A DNA stretch of 41,696 nucleotides from Candidatus Arcticimaribacter sp. (GCA_011526285.1 WTJU01000078.1:1-41696); one strand, 5' to 3'; shown: positions 32,619 through 41,696, counted from the stretch's first letter. Numbers and translations: made by a program. Notes: generated from the letters alone by a model not told the origin.

Positions 32619-33118
32619 TTCAATACTATAGTCGCTTTTTTACCCTTGCTTTTCTACTAATACTTTTCCAAGTACTGGTCTTCGATAATGTTGACTTGTT
32701 TGGGTTTAGCGACCCTGCAATCTATTTAGTCATTTTAATTACCTACCGTCTTACACTAGATCAGTTTGGTTTCATCTTTTTGGGTTTTGCCACAGGGTTT
32801 TTGTTAGATTTACTCACCCATACTGCCGGTGCACACACCATTGCTTGCCTGAGTATTGCTTTTATGCGCCCACTTATTTCACGCTTTGCTTTGGGAGCTA
32901 ATTATGATCAACCCAATGCTATGTTTACAGGTACTTTATGGACCAACAGGATGTTATACCTCTTCATCATGATTATTATCCACCAATTCATCTTTACACT
33001 GGTGGCCTATTTTAGCTTAGCACATTTTGGTGTAATTTTTAAGCAAACTTTAACCAATACATTCATTAGTTTTATTTTAATTGCTGCTATTCTTAACCTA
33101 TTGCAACCTAGAAGATGA
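32615..33118 (+). CDS. mreD: Rod shape-determining protein MreD
   Basis: A 167-residue inner-membrane protein with about five hydrophobic helices (FFTLAFLLILFQVLVF, PAIYLVILITYRL, FIFLGFATGFLLDLL, MLYLFIMIIIHQF, FISFILIAAILNLL). GFLLDLLTHTAGAHTI is the recognisable MreD core. It acts with MreC in the elongasome. It overlaps both neighbours by ATGA, forming a tightly coupled mreC-mreD-mrdA segment. Confidence 0.93.
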   Translation: MIQYYSRFFTLAFLLILFQVLVFDNVDLFGFSDPAIYLVILITYRLTLDQFGFIFLGFATGFLLDLLTHTAGAHTIACLSIAFMRPLISRFALGANYDQPNAMFTGTLWTNRMLYLFIMIIIHQFIFTLVAYFSLAHFGVIFKQTLTNTFISFILIAAILNLLQPRR

Positions 33119-34977
33119 TTCGGATTTATTTGCTTAGAGGAATTACAGTAATAATGGCAAGTATCTTTTTGTACAAGCTACTTGACCTCCAAGTCATCAA
33201 TACAAGCTATCAAACTTTATCTGAGAACAATGCGGTGCTTGAAATCGCTGAATATCCTGAACGTGGTTTTATTTACGACCGAAATGGGAAATTACTCGTT
33301 GCCAATCAACCCGCTTATGATGTGATGATTATTCCCGAAAATGTTTCGCCATTTGACACCATGGCGTTTTGCGATCTTACGGGTGTAACCAAAAAAAGGC
33401 TCATCTATAACCTAAAAAAAGCACGACGCTACTCCAAACGATTACCCTCGGTAGTGGTTAACCAAATCTCTAAAGAAACCTATGCAAAGCTTCAGGAACA
33501 GATGTGGAAGTTCAAAGGTTTTTTCATTCAAAAGAAGTCTTTACGCGAGTACCGAATTAATCATTCTGCTAACGTCTTAGGCTATGTAAGCGAAGTGAAC
33601 AACAATGATTTAAAACGAGACGAATACTATCGTTTGGGAGAAATCATTGGGCGACAGGGAGTAGAGAAATCGTATGAGCAACAGCTTCGCGGGGTAAAAG
33701 GAAAACGGTTTTTACAAAAAGATCGCTTTAATCGTATTATTGGACCCTACAAAGAAGGGAGTTATGATGTAGCTCCCATTCCAGCTAAAAACATACAACT
33801 AACACTTGATGCCGATTTACAGGCATACGGTGAACTATTGATGCAAAACAAACGTGGTGGAATTGTGGCCATTGAACCAGCTACAGGAGAAGTACTCGCA
33901 TTGGTGAACGCACCATCTTATGATCCTAGTATACTTGTTGGAAGACAGCGCACAAGAAACTACCGTAAATTGGCTAACGACACCTTGGCAAAGCCGCTTT
34001 TTGACCGTGGTTTACTCGCGCAATACCCCCCAGGATCACCTTTTAAAACACTCAACGCACTAATTGCACTTCAAGAAGAAGTCATTACACCAAAAACAAA
34101 ATTTCGCTGCAACAAGGGGCATTATTACGCACGTGGAGCATTTATGGAGTGTCATTGCAGAATAGGTACTAAAAATGACTTGTCAAGAGCCATATATCAA
34201 TCGTGTAACACCTATTTTTCGAACACCTATAAAGGCATCATTGAGAAGTACCCTACCCCAGAAGAAGGCGTAGATCAATGGAAAGAACACCTTAAAAGTT
34301 TCGGACTTGGAAATTATTTAGGCTACGACCTATCAATTGGTCGACCCGGTCATGTGCCCGGAGCTTCCTACTATAATCGTGCTTATTCTGAAGGTCAATG
34401 GAAAGCGCCTACAATTATATCCAATGCCATTGGTCAGGGGGAATTACTAACCACACCCATACAATTGGCAAATTTTACAGCAGCCATTGCCAATCGTGGA
34501 TTTTATTACACTCCCCACTTTGTTAAAACTATTGAAGGGGATACCCTACAAAAACAATTCACAAAAAAAATTACCAGTATTGCACCAGAGCATTTTGAAG
34601 TGGTTATAGACGGTATGCAGAAAGTAGTGGAACGTGGTACTGCACGAATTGCTAGAATTAGAGGAATAGAGGTGTGTGGAAAAACAGGTACTGCAGAAAA
34701 CTTTACGCGTATTGATGGTAACCGAACCCAACTTACCGACCACTCCATTTTTGTCGCTTTTGCCCCCAAAGAAAACCCGCAAATTGCGCTTGCTGTATTT
34801 ATTGAGAATGGTTATTGGGGGGCGCGTTGGGCTGCTCCTATTGCCAGTCTCATGATTGAAGATTATTTGACAGGAGGGGTGAAGAGAAAAAGGCTTGAAA
34901 AACGTATGTTAGAAGGCAGTTTAGAAGAAGAATACCTGAAACCTGTTTCAGGAAAACCGTTCAAAATCAATGAATAA
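33115..34977 (+). CDS. mrdA: Penicillin-binding protein 2 (peptidoglycan transpeptidase)
   Basis: A 620-residue class B PBP of the elongasome. It has one N-terminal membrane helix (about 8-24), a dimerisation/pedestal domain (PERGFIYDRNGKLLVANQPAYD) and a transpeptidase domain. Active-site motifs: SPFK at 308-311 in PPGSPFK, SCN at 363-365, and KTG at 523-525. The SPFK motif is followed by a Cys-rich stretch (FRCNKGHYYARGAFMECHCR, about 330-349), where other PBP2 proteins have a zinc-binding or disulfide loop. It is coupled with mreD and overlaps rodA by 8 nt. It crosslinks glycan polymerised by RodA. Confidence 0.96.
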   Translation: MIRIYLLRGITVIMASIFLYKLLDLQVINTSYQTLSENNAVLEIAEYPERGFIYDRNGKLLVANQPAYDVMIIPENVSPFDTMAFCDLTGVTKKRLIYNLKKARRYSKRLPSVVVNQISKETYAKLQEQMWKFKGFFIQKKSLREYRINHSANVLGYVSEVNNNDLKRDEYYRLGEIIGRQGVEKSYEQQLRGVKGKRFLQKDRFNRIIGPYKEGSYDVAPIPAKNIQLTLDADLQAYGELLMQNKRGGIVAIEPATGEVLALVNAPSYDPSILVGRQRTRNYRKLANDTLAKPLFDRGLLAQYPPGSPFKTLNALIALQEEVITPKTKFRCNKGHYYARGAFMECHCRIGTKNDLSRAIYQSCNTYFSNTYKGIIEKYPTPEEGVDQWKEHLKSFGLGNYLGYDLSIGRPGHVPGASYYNRAYSEGQWKAPTIISNAIGQGELLTTPIQLANFTAAIANRGFYYTPHFVKTIEGDTLQKQFTKKITSIAPEHFEVVIDGMQKVVERGTARIARIRGIEVCGKTGTAENFTRIDGNRTQLTDHSIFVAFAPKENPQIALAVFIENGYWGARWAAPIASLMIEDYLTGGVKRKRLEKRMLEGSLEEEYLKPVSGKPFKINE

Positions 34978-36229
34978 TAACTTTCGTCTTGACTGGGTTT
35001 CGCTACTGATTTATTTTGCCTTGGTTTGCTTTGGTATAACCAACATCTATTCTTCTACATTTGATGTCAATCAACCTGAACTTTTCAACTTGAGTCGTTC
35101 CATTGGAAAACAACTTGTTTTTTTCGGTGTTAGTATAGGTGCATTACTGTTTATTCTTGTTGCTCCCTCAAAAGTTTTTGAACGTTTTGCCAGTATTATT
35201 TATCTGGTTGTTATTCTATTACTGATAGGGTTATTACCTTTTGGCAGCACCATTTCTGGTGCCCGTTCGTGGTATGCTTTCGGAGGGGTTAGTCTACAAC
35301 CGGCAGAATTTGCAAAAGTGGCTGTTGCACTCGCTACTGCGAAACTAATCAGCGAAATTCAAATTGATCTCCGACGATTCAATTCACTTTTACAAGTCGT
35401 CTTGATTATTGCCCTCCCTATGGGGCTTATCTTATTACAACCCGATGCAGGGTCTGCCTTAGTTTTTGGCGCATTTTTATTTGTGTTATTTCGTGAGGGC
35501 TTGCCCTCGTTTTATATTTTAATTGTTGGCGGACTAATTTTCTTTTTCATTTTAACCTTAGTCGCTCCCCTACCCTTTGTTTATGTGAGTATCATCTTTG
35601 TGGTATTGTCTCTCTATTTTTTCTCAAAAAAAGTAAACAAGAAGGTGGTCTTTTCCCCCTACTTACTTTCCATCTTACTCAGTAGTGGCTATGTCTACTC
35701 TGTAGACTATATTTTCAATGAAATCTTTGAGCAACGCCACCGTGATCGCTTCAATATTGTTTTGGGAAAAGAAGTCGATACCCAAGGTATTGGCTACAAC
35801 CTAAATCAATCTAAAATTGCCATAGGCTCTGGTGGTTGGGAGGGCAAAGGCTTTTTACAGGGAACACAAACCAAAGGAGGATTTGTACCTGAACAACACA
35901 CCGACTATATTTTTAGTACCATTGGAGAAGAATGGGGCTTTATGGGTTCAGCTGGTGTGGTACTATTGTTTAGTGCTTTAATCCTGCGAATTTTGAGTCG
36001 AGCAGAAGCACAAAAAAACAACTTCGCACGCACCTATGCTTACAGTGTTGCGAGTATTTTATTTGTACACTTTTTTGTAAATATTGGCATGTCAATTGGT
36101 GTTGTTCCTACCATTGGTATACCCTTACCCTTCATAAGTTACGGCGGGTCAAGTCTTTTAGCGTTCACTATACTCGTGGCTATTTACCTAAACTTAGATG
36201 GGAATCGCTTAAACGAAACTAGCTTTTAA
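34970..36229 (+). CDS. rodA: SEDS-family peptidoglycan polymerase RodA
   Basis: A 419-residue polytopic membrane protein with about ten helices. SEDS landmarks are GARSWYAFGGVSLQPAEFAK, LLQPDAGSALVFG, the large extracytoplasmic loop with QHTDYIFSTIGEEWGFMG, and GIPLPFISYGGSSLLAF near the end. RodA polymerises lipid II with PBP2. It overlaps mrdA by 8 nt and is the last gene of the mre operon. Its last 11 nt overlap the 3-prime end of the convergent permease gene, and no hairpin terminator is visible there. Confidence 0.96.
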   Translation: MNNNFRLDWVSLLIYFALVCFGITNIYSSTFDVNQPELFNLSRSIGKQLVFFGVSIGALLFILVAPSKVFERFASIIYLVVILLLIGLLPFGSTISGARSWYAFGGVSLQPAEFAKVAVALATAKLISEIQIDLRRFNSLLQVVLIIALPMGLILLQPDAGSALVFGAFLFVLFREGLPSFYILIVGGLIFFFILTLVAPLPFVYVSIIFVVLSLYFFSKKVNKKVVFSPYLLSILLSSGYVYSVDYIFNEIFEQRHRDRFNIVLGKEVDTQGIGYNLNQSKIAIGSGGWEGKGFLQGTQTKGGFVPEQHTDYIFSTIGEEWGFMGSAGVVLLFSALILRILSRAEAQKNNFARTYAYSVASILFVHFFVNIGMSIGVVPTIGIPLPFISYGGSSLLAFTILVAIYLNLDGNRLNETSF

Positions 36230-37262
36230 CATCCAAAGCATCACGCAAAACATTACCTAATACCATAAATGCCAACACAAGACTCATAATGGCTAAACCA
36301 GGAATAATGGCCAAATAGGCTTTCCCTAAAAGAATATAGCGAAAGTGGTCTTTAATCATTCCACCCCAACTTGGTGTTGGGGGTTGCGCACCAATTCCTA
36401 GAAAACTCAAACCGCTTTCAATTAAAATTGCACTCGCAAAGTTTGCTGTGGAGATAACAATCAATGCGGGAATTATTAGAGGGAAAATATGATAGGTGAA
36501 AATGCGTATGGGTGAATATGCTAGTCCTTTTGCCGCCTGAATAAAGGTTTGTTCTTTTATAGAAATAACCTGTCCACGAACTAAGCGAGCAACCTCAACC
36601 CACATGGTTAAACCAACCGCTATAAATACTTGCCAAAACCCTTTGCCCAAAGCGAGTGTTATTGCAATAACCATTAATAAACTTGGGATACTCCACACCA
36701 CGTTGATTAGCCATAAAATGAAGGCATCAACCCTACCCCCAAAAAATCCGCCAAGACCTCCAATTATAATCCCAACCAAAAGTGAAATAAGTACTGCCAC
36801 AAAACCGATACTTAAAGAAATACGCGCACCCAGCATCATCCTACTGAGCAGGTCACGACCAAACTTATCTGTACCCAAATAGAACGTTCGTTGTTGAATG
36901 AACTTTTGCGTTATTACTTCTTTCGACTCGTTTGAAGGGAAATTACTAAGATCAAGTGTTTTGTAATTGGGAGTATATATACCTAGACTTTTATAATACA
37001 ATTTGTCTTTTTCCCAGTAGTAATCTGAAATTGGAATCTCTTCTATGATTTCTCCAATCTGATTGGGCACGAGCAACAAAACAGTAGAAAATCCGGGAGG
37101 TTTTGAGTGAATGGAGACATGCATTTGATTGGCGTTCTCAGTACCATCTGGCGCTAAAAGAAAAGCAAATACAGCACAAAAAGTAACGAGAATGATGTAG
37201 CCTAAGCTAATTTTACCGAGCGGGTGTTGCAGAATCTTAAACAGGATGCCTTGTTGCTCCAA
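36219..37262 (-). CDS. Solitary OppC/DppC-type ABC transporter permease
   Basis: A 347-residue inner-membrane permease of the peptide/nickel type. The N-terminal helix (SLGYIILVTFCAVFAFLLAP) is followed by a periplasmic segment of about 90 residues, then the DPP-family mark FYLGTDKFGRDLLSRMMLGARISL. Five more helices follow, with the EAA-like ATPase contact VARLVRGQVISIKEQTFIQAAKGL. No partner permease (OppB), ATPase or binding protein is in the window. It starts with TTG at 37262, one nucleotide after the prc stop, so translation probably depends on prc. Its 3-prime end overlaps rodA by 11 nt. Substrate unknown. Confidence 0.9.
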   Translation of the reverse strand: MEQQGILFKILQHPLGKISLGYIILVTFCAVFAFLLAPDGTENANQMHVSIHSKPPGFSTVLLLVPNQIGEIIEEIPISDYYWEKDKLYYKSLGIYTPNYKTLDLSNFPSNESKEVITQKFIQQRTFYLGTDKFGRDLLSRMMLGARISLSIGFVAVLISLLVGIIIGGLGGFFGGRVDAFILWLINVVWSIPSLLMVIAITLALGKGFWQVFIAVGLTMWVEVARLVRGQVISIKEQTFIQAAKGLAYSPIRIFTYHIFPLIIPALIVISTANFASAILIESGLSFLGIGAQPPTPSWGGMIKDHFRYILLGKAYLAIIPGLAIMSLVLAFMVLGNVLRDALDVKS

Positions 37263-37263
37263 A

Positions 37264-39387
37264 CTATTGTTTTAGCTGTGCAATTGACCGTTTGTTCATT
37301 TTGAATTTAGTCAAGTCACTCAATACATTAATGGCTTCATCAACATAAATATCTTTCCCAAGGCTTTCTTCCCAGCGGACACGTTTTTCCTTAGACACCT
37401 CATCTTTTTGAATCAAGGGTAAATCTTCTGGTAAGGGCTTGAAGGATAAGATACTTTCGAAATCTTTTAATTTTTCAAACTTCTCTGCTTTTTGGTCTCG
37501 CTCTTCATTTCGCTTAAGATAGTCGGCATAGTTAAGTGTAAAATCATAGTCATCTTGGCGTGACTTTACCCATTTAGCTTGCTCATCTATCAATTGAACA
37601 AAAGGATTGTCTGATAAACGATTTTTACTGCGTTCTATGGCATATTCATACTGTTCGCCAGAAGACCACTTTTTGTAAAGTGCTGGGGTTATTCTATCCC
37701 AATCCAGCGGATTGTCTTGATCTTTTTCACCGGTATCTATATAGGCATAGCGATTGGGGAAAACTATATCGCTTTTCACACCTTCTAGCTGTGTAGACCC
37801 TCCATTAATTCGATAAAACTTATCGGTGGTTACTTTCATTGCGCCTAAATCTCCGTAGGTGTTGTTGGTAATCATCCGATTTAAATCAATGACGTTTTGT
37901 ACGGTACCCTTGCCATAGGTTTGTTTGCTTCCTAAAACAATGGCTCGCTTATAGTCTTGTAGGGCTGCTGCGAGTATTTCTGATGCAGAAGCTGAGAATT
38001 CATTGACCATAACCACCAAGGGGCCATCCCACTCAACGTTACTATCTTCATCAGAAAGGATTTGTTTTTGCCCGCCTGTAGACTTCACCTGAACTATTGG
38101 CCCTTCTTCTATAAAGTAACCTGCCATATCTACTACCGTTTGCAGTGAACCTCCGCCATTGTTCCGTAAATCAAATACGATTCCCTCAATTCCTTGTGCT
38201 TTGAGCTTTCTTATTTCTTTCCGCACATCAGTGGCTGCATTTCGGTTGCCATAATCGCTAAAGTCTACATAAAAACGGGGCAGGTGAATTAAACCAAAAC
38301 GTTGGTTGTTTTTTTCTATGATTGTAGATTTTGCAAATGCTTCTTCTAATTCAATCACATCACGGGTAATAGGAACGACTGTGGTAGAACCATCAACCTT
38401 TTTGATGGTAAGAAAAACTTGGGTCCCTTTTGGTCCTTTTATCAGTTTAATTACATCATCCAATCGCATTCCAACCACATCAACTGGCGTTTCATCTACT
38501 TGGGCTACTTTCAAAATTTTATCTCCAGGTTCAATTAGTTTTCCGCGCCAAACAGGCCCCCCAGAAATTACTTCTACAATTTCTATTTCTTGGTTGCGTT
38601 TAGTGAGTCGAGCGCCAATCCCTTCAAACTTACCCGATATATTTTGGTCAAAACGATCTTTTGCGCTTGGTGCAAGGTAATTGGTATGAGGGTCAAATTG
38701 CAATGCAATTGCGTTAACATAAAGCGAGAAGTAATCGGTACGGTTTAAATCGTCACGTGCTTCAAAGAAGTACTTCATGTCGTCTTTTAGAACATCACGT
38801 GTTTCGATTTCAAGTTCGCTGTCTGTTTTTACAACATAGGTCGAATCTTCAACAGCTTTATCTTGTTCGCGTTCTTTCAATCCAGCGTAAATTCCAAGTG
38901 CGTTGAACTTTAAAAAAGAACGCCAAACATTTTTTAGTTCTGTCAGGGAACCGGCATAGGGTGCATTTTCATAGTCCACATTGATTTTTTGGTCATTTGA
39001 AAAATCAAAGGGCTTTTCTAATAAGGCAGGATAAAATGCTTTAACCTGTGCCATGCGCTGTTTTAGCTTCTCATGGGTTTGGTTGAAAAAATCAATTTTA
39101 GACGCCTTAATCTGATCGTCTATTTTTTTTCTATAGGTATTAAAATTATTGATGTCTGCTTGAATAAAAAACTGATGACGGCCATCTAAACCGTTCAAGT
39201 AATTAGTGTACACATTTTCAGAAAAGGCATCATCAATTTGTGTGGGAGAGAAATGGCCTCTACTCAAAACATACGAAACGATCTCAATGAGTAATTTATC
39301 TTTGGATGGGTTTCTTGTTGATTTTTTAAACGCAACGAGCCCCAAACCAATCGTCAACAACGCACCAAGTAGTACAATCTTTTTCAT
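37264..39387 (-). CDS. prc: Tail-specific carboxy-terminal protease Prc (S41 family)
   Basis: A 707-residue periplasmic protease. An N-terminal hydrophobic signal (VLLGALLTIGLGLVAF) is followed by the helical N-terminal domain, a PDZ domain (about 245-340; GISGGPVWRGKLIEPGDKIL-like), and an S41 core with DLRNNGGGSL at about 407 and the dyad Ser467 (SASASE) and Lys493 (YGKGTVQ). A C-terminal DUF3340-like region ends the protein. Prc degrades proteins from hydrophobic C-termini and trims envelope proteins. A perfect -7 box lies 5 nt before its ATG. The solitary permease follows with 1-nt spacing. Confidence 0.95.
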   Translation of the reverse strand: MKKIVLLGALLTIGLGLVAFKKSTRNPSKDKLLIEIVSYVLSRGHFSPTQIDDAFSENVYTNYLNGLDGRHQFFIQADINNFNTYRKKIDDQIKASKIDFFNQTHEKLKQRMAQVKAFYPALLEKPFDFSNDQKINVDYENAPYAGSLTELKNVWRSFLKFNALGIYAGLKEREQDKAVEDSTYVVKTDSELEIETRDVLKDDMKYFFEARDDLNRTDYFSLYVNAIALQFDPHTNYLAPSAKDRFDQNISGKFEGIGARLTKRNQEIEIVEVISGGPVWRGKLIEPGDKILKVAQVDETPVDVVGMRLDDVIKLIKGPKGTQVFLTIKKVDGSTTVVPITRDVIELEEAFAKSTIIEKNNQRFGLIHLPRFYVDFSDYGNRNAATDVRKEIRKLKAQGIEGIVFDLRNNGGGSLQTVVDMAGYFIEEGPIVQVKSTGGQKQILSDEDSNVEWDGPLVVMVNEFSASASEILAAALQDYKRAIVLGSKQTYGKGTVQNVIDLNRMITNNTYGDLGAMKVTTDKFYRINGGSTQLEGVKSDIVFPNRYAYIDTGEKDQDNPLDWDRITPALYKKWSSGEQYEYAIERSKNRLSDNPFVQLIDEQAKWVKSRQDDYDFTLNYADYLKRNEERDQKAEKFEKLKDFESILSFKPLPEDLPLIQKDEVSKEKRVRWEESLGKDIYVDEAINVLSDLTKFKMNKRSIAQLKQ

Positions 39388-39392
39388 AGAAG

Positions 39393-39400
39393 CAAAATTA
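39393..39400 (-). promoter_or_regulatory. -7 box almost on the prc start codon
   Basis: TAATTTTG on the minus strand matches TAnnTTTG exactly and ends 5 nt before the prc ATG at 39387. The start of transcription would fall on or next to the start codon, giving a leaderless or near-leaderless mRNA. No TTTG is found at -33. Confidence 0.45.
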
Positions 39401-39508
39401 AAAACTAATATATTGAATTAGCCACTTCTTCACAAGCTAGGATTTCCTTTTTATATTGATTTTAACAGGCTCGGGAACTATTTTCTTACCTTAGCTAAAA
39501 AACAAATT

Positions 39509-40285
39509 ATGGCCAAAAGACCCTTAATTCTGGTGACCAATGACGACGGAATCACTGCTCCTGGAATTCGCATGCTAATTGAAGTTATGAATACTATTGG
39601 AGATGTCGTGGTAGTTGCACCCGACAGTCCACAATCTGGAATGGGTCATGCTATAACCATTAATTCAACCCTTTATTGCACTGAAATTACCGTTGATGAC
39701 GGGCCGCAAAAAGAATATCAGTGTTCTGGCACCCCTGCTGATTGTGTAAAACTAGCCATACGTGAGTTACTAGACCGCAAACCTGATCTTTGCGTTTCTG
39801 GAATCAATCACGGGTCAAATTCTTCAATCAATGTAATTTATTCTGGTACGATGAGTGCCGCTATTGAAGCTGGAATTGAAGGCGTTCCCGCGATTGGTTT
39901 TTCTCTTTTAGATTTTCGCTGGTCTGCCGATTTTTCTCCGCTTAAACCATTCATTAAAAAAATAGTAAACAATGCGTTAGCACACAAAATCCCATCAGAC
40001 GTTGTGCTTAATGTAAACTTCCCGCTATTGCCCCAAGAAGAAATCAAAGGGATTAAGATTTGTCGACAAGCCAAAGCCCACTGGGTCGAAAAATTTGATA
40101 AACGCCAAAGTCCTATGGGGAGAGATTATTACTGGCTCACGGGTGAATTTATAAACGAAGACCGCGGAGATGACACTGATGAAGCAGCACTAGGAAAAGG
40201 CTACATTTCTATTGTCCCAACACAGTTTGATCTTACTGCGCACCACGCCATTCAACAACTAAACACTTGGAATTTTGATGAATAA
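39509..40285 (+). CDS. surE: 5-prime/3-prime-nucleotidase SurE
   Basis: A 258-residue metal-dependent nucleotidase acting on nucleoside monophosphates. The N-terminal metal site is VTNDDGITAPGI (Asp12, Asp13), followed by VAPDSPQSGMGHAITIN with the conserved Ser and SGINHGSN with the metal Asn. VIYSGTMSAAIEAGIEGVPAIGFS completes the family pattern. Length is normal. It starts divergently from prc, with a 121-nt gap that has weak promoter-like boxes (ATTG at 39455-39458, TATTTTCT at 39479-39486). The next gene starts inside its last 8 nt. Confidence 0.96.
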   Translation: MAKRPLILVTNDDGITAPGIRMLIEVMNTIGDVVVVAPDSPQSGMGHAITINSTLYCTEITVDDGPQKEYQCSGTPADCVKLAIRELLDRKPDLCVSGINHGSNSSINVIYSGTMSAAIEAGIEGVPAIGFSLLDFRWSADFSPLKPFIKKIVNNALAHKIPSDVVLNVNFPLLPQEEIKGIKICRQAKAHWVEKFDKRQSPMGRDYYWLTGEFINEDRGDDTDEAALGKGYISIVPTQFDLTAHHAIQQLNTWNFDE

Positions 40286-40556
40286 GGAAATGATGCTTGG
40301 CGGATTGAGCGCCTTTGTGCTTACTTTTTTAGGAATGACACTCTTTACCCTCTACTTTTCGCAAGGAGGCATCGTGGAGAGTTTTGAAGTGCTTTATGCC
40401 GAAAAAAAACTAGGGGCTTTAATGAGTCTTGGCGCTTTACTTAATTTACCTGTTTTCTTCTATTTCTTACGCTTCAGACGTTATGAAATGGCCTATGGTA
40501 TGGTTGGAATTTTAATGCTACTCGCCGGTGTTGTAGCCTTTCTTAAGTTTCTATAA
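40278..40556 (+). CDS. Small membrane protein between surE and lpxB
   Basis: A 92-residue protein with three hydrophobic segments: LSAFVLTFLGMTLFTLYFSQGG, ALMSLGALLNLPVFFYFL and YGMVGILMLLAGVVAFLKFL. The start is ATG 40278 (MNKEMMLGG); an upstream in-frame TTG is less likely. It overlaps the surE stop by 8 nt and ends 2 nt before lpxB, so it is translated with them. No named domain is recognised. Its position suggests a link with lipid A or envelope work, but this is inference. Confidence 0.85.
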   Translation: MNKEMMLGGLSAFVLTFLGMTLFTLYFSQGGIVESFEVLYAEKKLGALMSLGALLNLPVFFYFLRFRRYEMAYGMVGILMLLAGVVAFLKFL

Positions 40557-40558
40557 CA

Positions 40559-41665
40559 ATGAAATATTATATCATTGCAGGAGAAGCCTCTGGCGATTTA
40601 CACGGTTCTAACCTCATTAAAGCACTAGTTAAAGAAGACCCAAAAGCTGATATTCGTTGTTGGGGTGGTGACTTAATGGAAGCTGCAGGCGGTCATTTGG
40701 TAAAGCACTATCGCGATTTAGCCTTTATGGGATTCTGGGAGGTGTTGCTACATCTTAGAACCATATTGGGAAATATTTCTTTCTGCAAAAAAGATATTTT
40801 AAAATTCCAGCCCGATGTCATTGTTTATATTGATTATCCCGGGTTCAACATGCGAATAGCAAAATGGGCTAAAACACAAGGGTTTAAAAACCACTATTAT
40901 ATTAGTCCACAAATTTGGGCATGGAAAGAGAGTAGAATTAAAGCCATTAAGCGGGATTTAGATGCACTTTATGTCATCTTACCTTTTGAGGAAAATTACT
41001 TTAAAGCCAAACACAATTTCCCTGTAGAATTTGTTGGGAATCCGCTGGTAGAAGTTATTAAGCAAGAAAGGGAGAGTAAAACTGTTAGTCCTCTAGCTAT
41101 ACCCCAAGAAAAACCCATTATTGCACTTCTTCCCGGAAGTAGAAAACAGGAAATCGACAAGATGATGCCAATATTTCTTGCGGTCATAGCACACTTTCCA
41201 AAGTATCACTTTGTGATAGCGGGTGCCCCAGGAATAGCCCCAGAATGGTACAGTAAATTTACCATACACCCCAGTGTTTCTTTATTGCACAACCAAACGT
41301 ACAGCTTACTGAAAAGCGCATTTGCAGCCATAGTAACGAGTGGAACAGCTACCTTAGAAACCGCGCTATTTAAAGTTCCACAAATGGTATGCTACAAAAG
41401 TAGTGCATTGAGCTATGCCATTGCGAAACGAATCGTTAAACTTGATTTTATTTCTCTAGTAAATTTAATTATGGGAGAGGAAGTCGTTAAAGAACTAATT
41501 CAAAACGACTGTACAGTAGCAGAGATAAGCACTGAACTTAAACGTATTTGTGAGAAGGAAACGCGAACAGCGCTATTAGAACGCTATGAAGCACTAGAAG
41601 AAAAATTGGGGAAAACAGATGCAAGCCAAAAGGTTGCCCAACGCCTTTTTAAAGCCATCAGCTAA
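40559..41665 (+). CDS. lpxB: Lipid-A-disaccharide synthase LpxB
   Basis: A 368-residue GT-B glycosyltransferase (family GT19) that joins lipid X and UDP-2,3-diacylglucosamine. Landmarks: IAGEASGDLHGSNLIKAL at the N-terminus, FQPDVIVYIDYPGFNMRIA, the NHYYISPQIWAWKESRIKAIKRDLDALYVILPFE stretch, VEFVGNPLVE, LLPGSRKQEI, and VTSGTATLETALFKVPQMVCYK near the nucleotide site. Length is normal and the stop is inside the window; the last 31 nt hold nothing recognisable. It ends the surE, small membrane protein, lpxB unit. Confidence 0.97.
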   Translation: MKYYIIAGEASGDLHGSNLIKALVKEDPKADIRCWGGDLMEAAGGHLVKHYRDLAFMGFWEVLLHLRTILGNISFCKKDILKFQPDVIVYIDYPGFNMRIAKWAKTQGFKNHYYISPQIWAWKESRIKAIKRDLDALYVILPFEENYFKAKHNFPVEFVGNPLVEVIKQERESKTVSPLAIPQEKPIIALLPGSRKQEIDKMMPIFLAVIAHFPKYHFVIAGAPGIAPEWYSKFTIHPSVSLLHNQTYSLLKSAFAAIVTSGTATLETALFKVPQMVCYKSSALSYAIAKRIVKLDFISLVNLIMGEEVVKELIQNDCTVAEISTELKRICEKETRTALLERYEALEEKLGKTDASQKVAQRLFKAIS

Positions 41666-41696
41666 AGCTTATTATCTTTAGGGAATGAACCCCACT

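Overview
This 41.7-kb window looks like ordinary chromosome of a member of the Flavobacteriaceae (Bacteroidota). The evidence is an intact gldKLMN type IX secretion/gliding block, TonB-dependent receptor and HYC_CC_PP-type metal genes, AT-rich DNA, and promoters of the Bacteroidota form TTTG-N19-TAnnTTTG (best case upstream of topA). No tRNA, rRNA, CRISPR array, insertion sequence or prophage gene was seen. The genus cannot be told from what is visible.

Layout. Positions 1-4331 (minus) hold most of a very large secreted protein with thrombospondin type 3 repeats, carbohydrate-binding-like regions and an L-type lectin domain; its 3-prime end lies outside the window and it lacks an ATG start. 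Next come an NTF2-like lipoprotein (minus) and a beta-helix lipoprotein (plus). Positions 6118-9292 (minus) form a three-gene unit: FAD oxidoreductase, ABC-F ATPase and a 59-residue CPXCG zinc-ribbon-like protein. Positions 9357-17660 (minus) carry topA, a degenerate arginase-fold protein and gldK-gldL-gldM-gldN, closed by a terminator. From 17893 to 22272 (plus) runs miaB, a sensorless sigma-54 activator, lptE, a TPR-like protein and secG, then the separately terminated groES-groEL pair and a frameshifted small membrane-protein gene.

Positions 24841-28606 (minus) hold a four-gene metal (probably copper) operon: HMA-MauE membrane protein, HYC_CC_PP protein, TonB-dependent receptor and periplasmic HMA protein. 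Positions 28709-36229 (plus) hold a GAF-type methionine sulfoxide reductase, purH and the rod-shape operon mreB-mreC-mreD-mrdA-rodA. Facing it on the minus strand are prc and a solitary OppC-type permease. The window ends with surE, a small membrane protein and lpxB (plus).

Much of the content serves the cell envelope: secretion motor (gldKLMN), LPS assembly (lptE, lpxB), preprotein export (secG), wall elongation (mre/mrdA/rodA), periplasmic proteolysis (prc) and outer-membrane metal uptake. The most unusual observations are the arginase-fold protein that has lost half of its expected manganese ligands beside the gld operon, a possible RNA pseudoknot between the HYC_CC_PP gene and the TonB receptor, promoter -7 boxes placed almost on start codons, and the frameshifted gene at 24435-24804. 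I did not find a clear novel multi-gene defence or mobile system.
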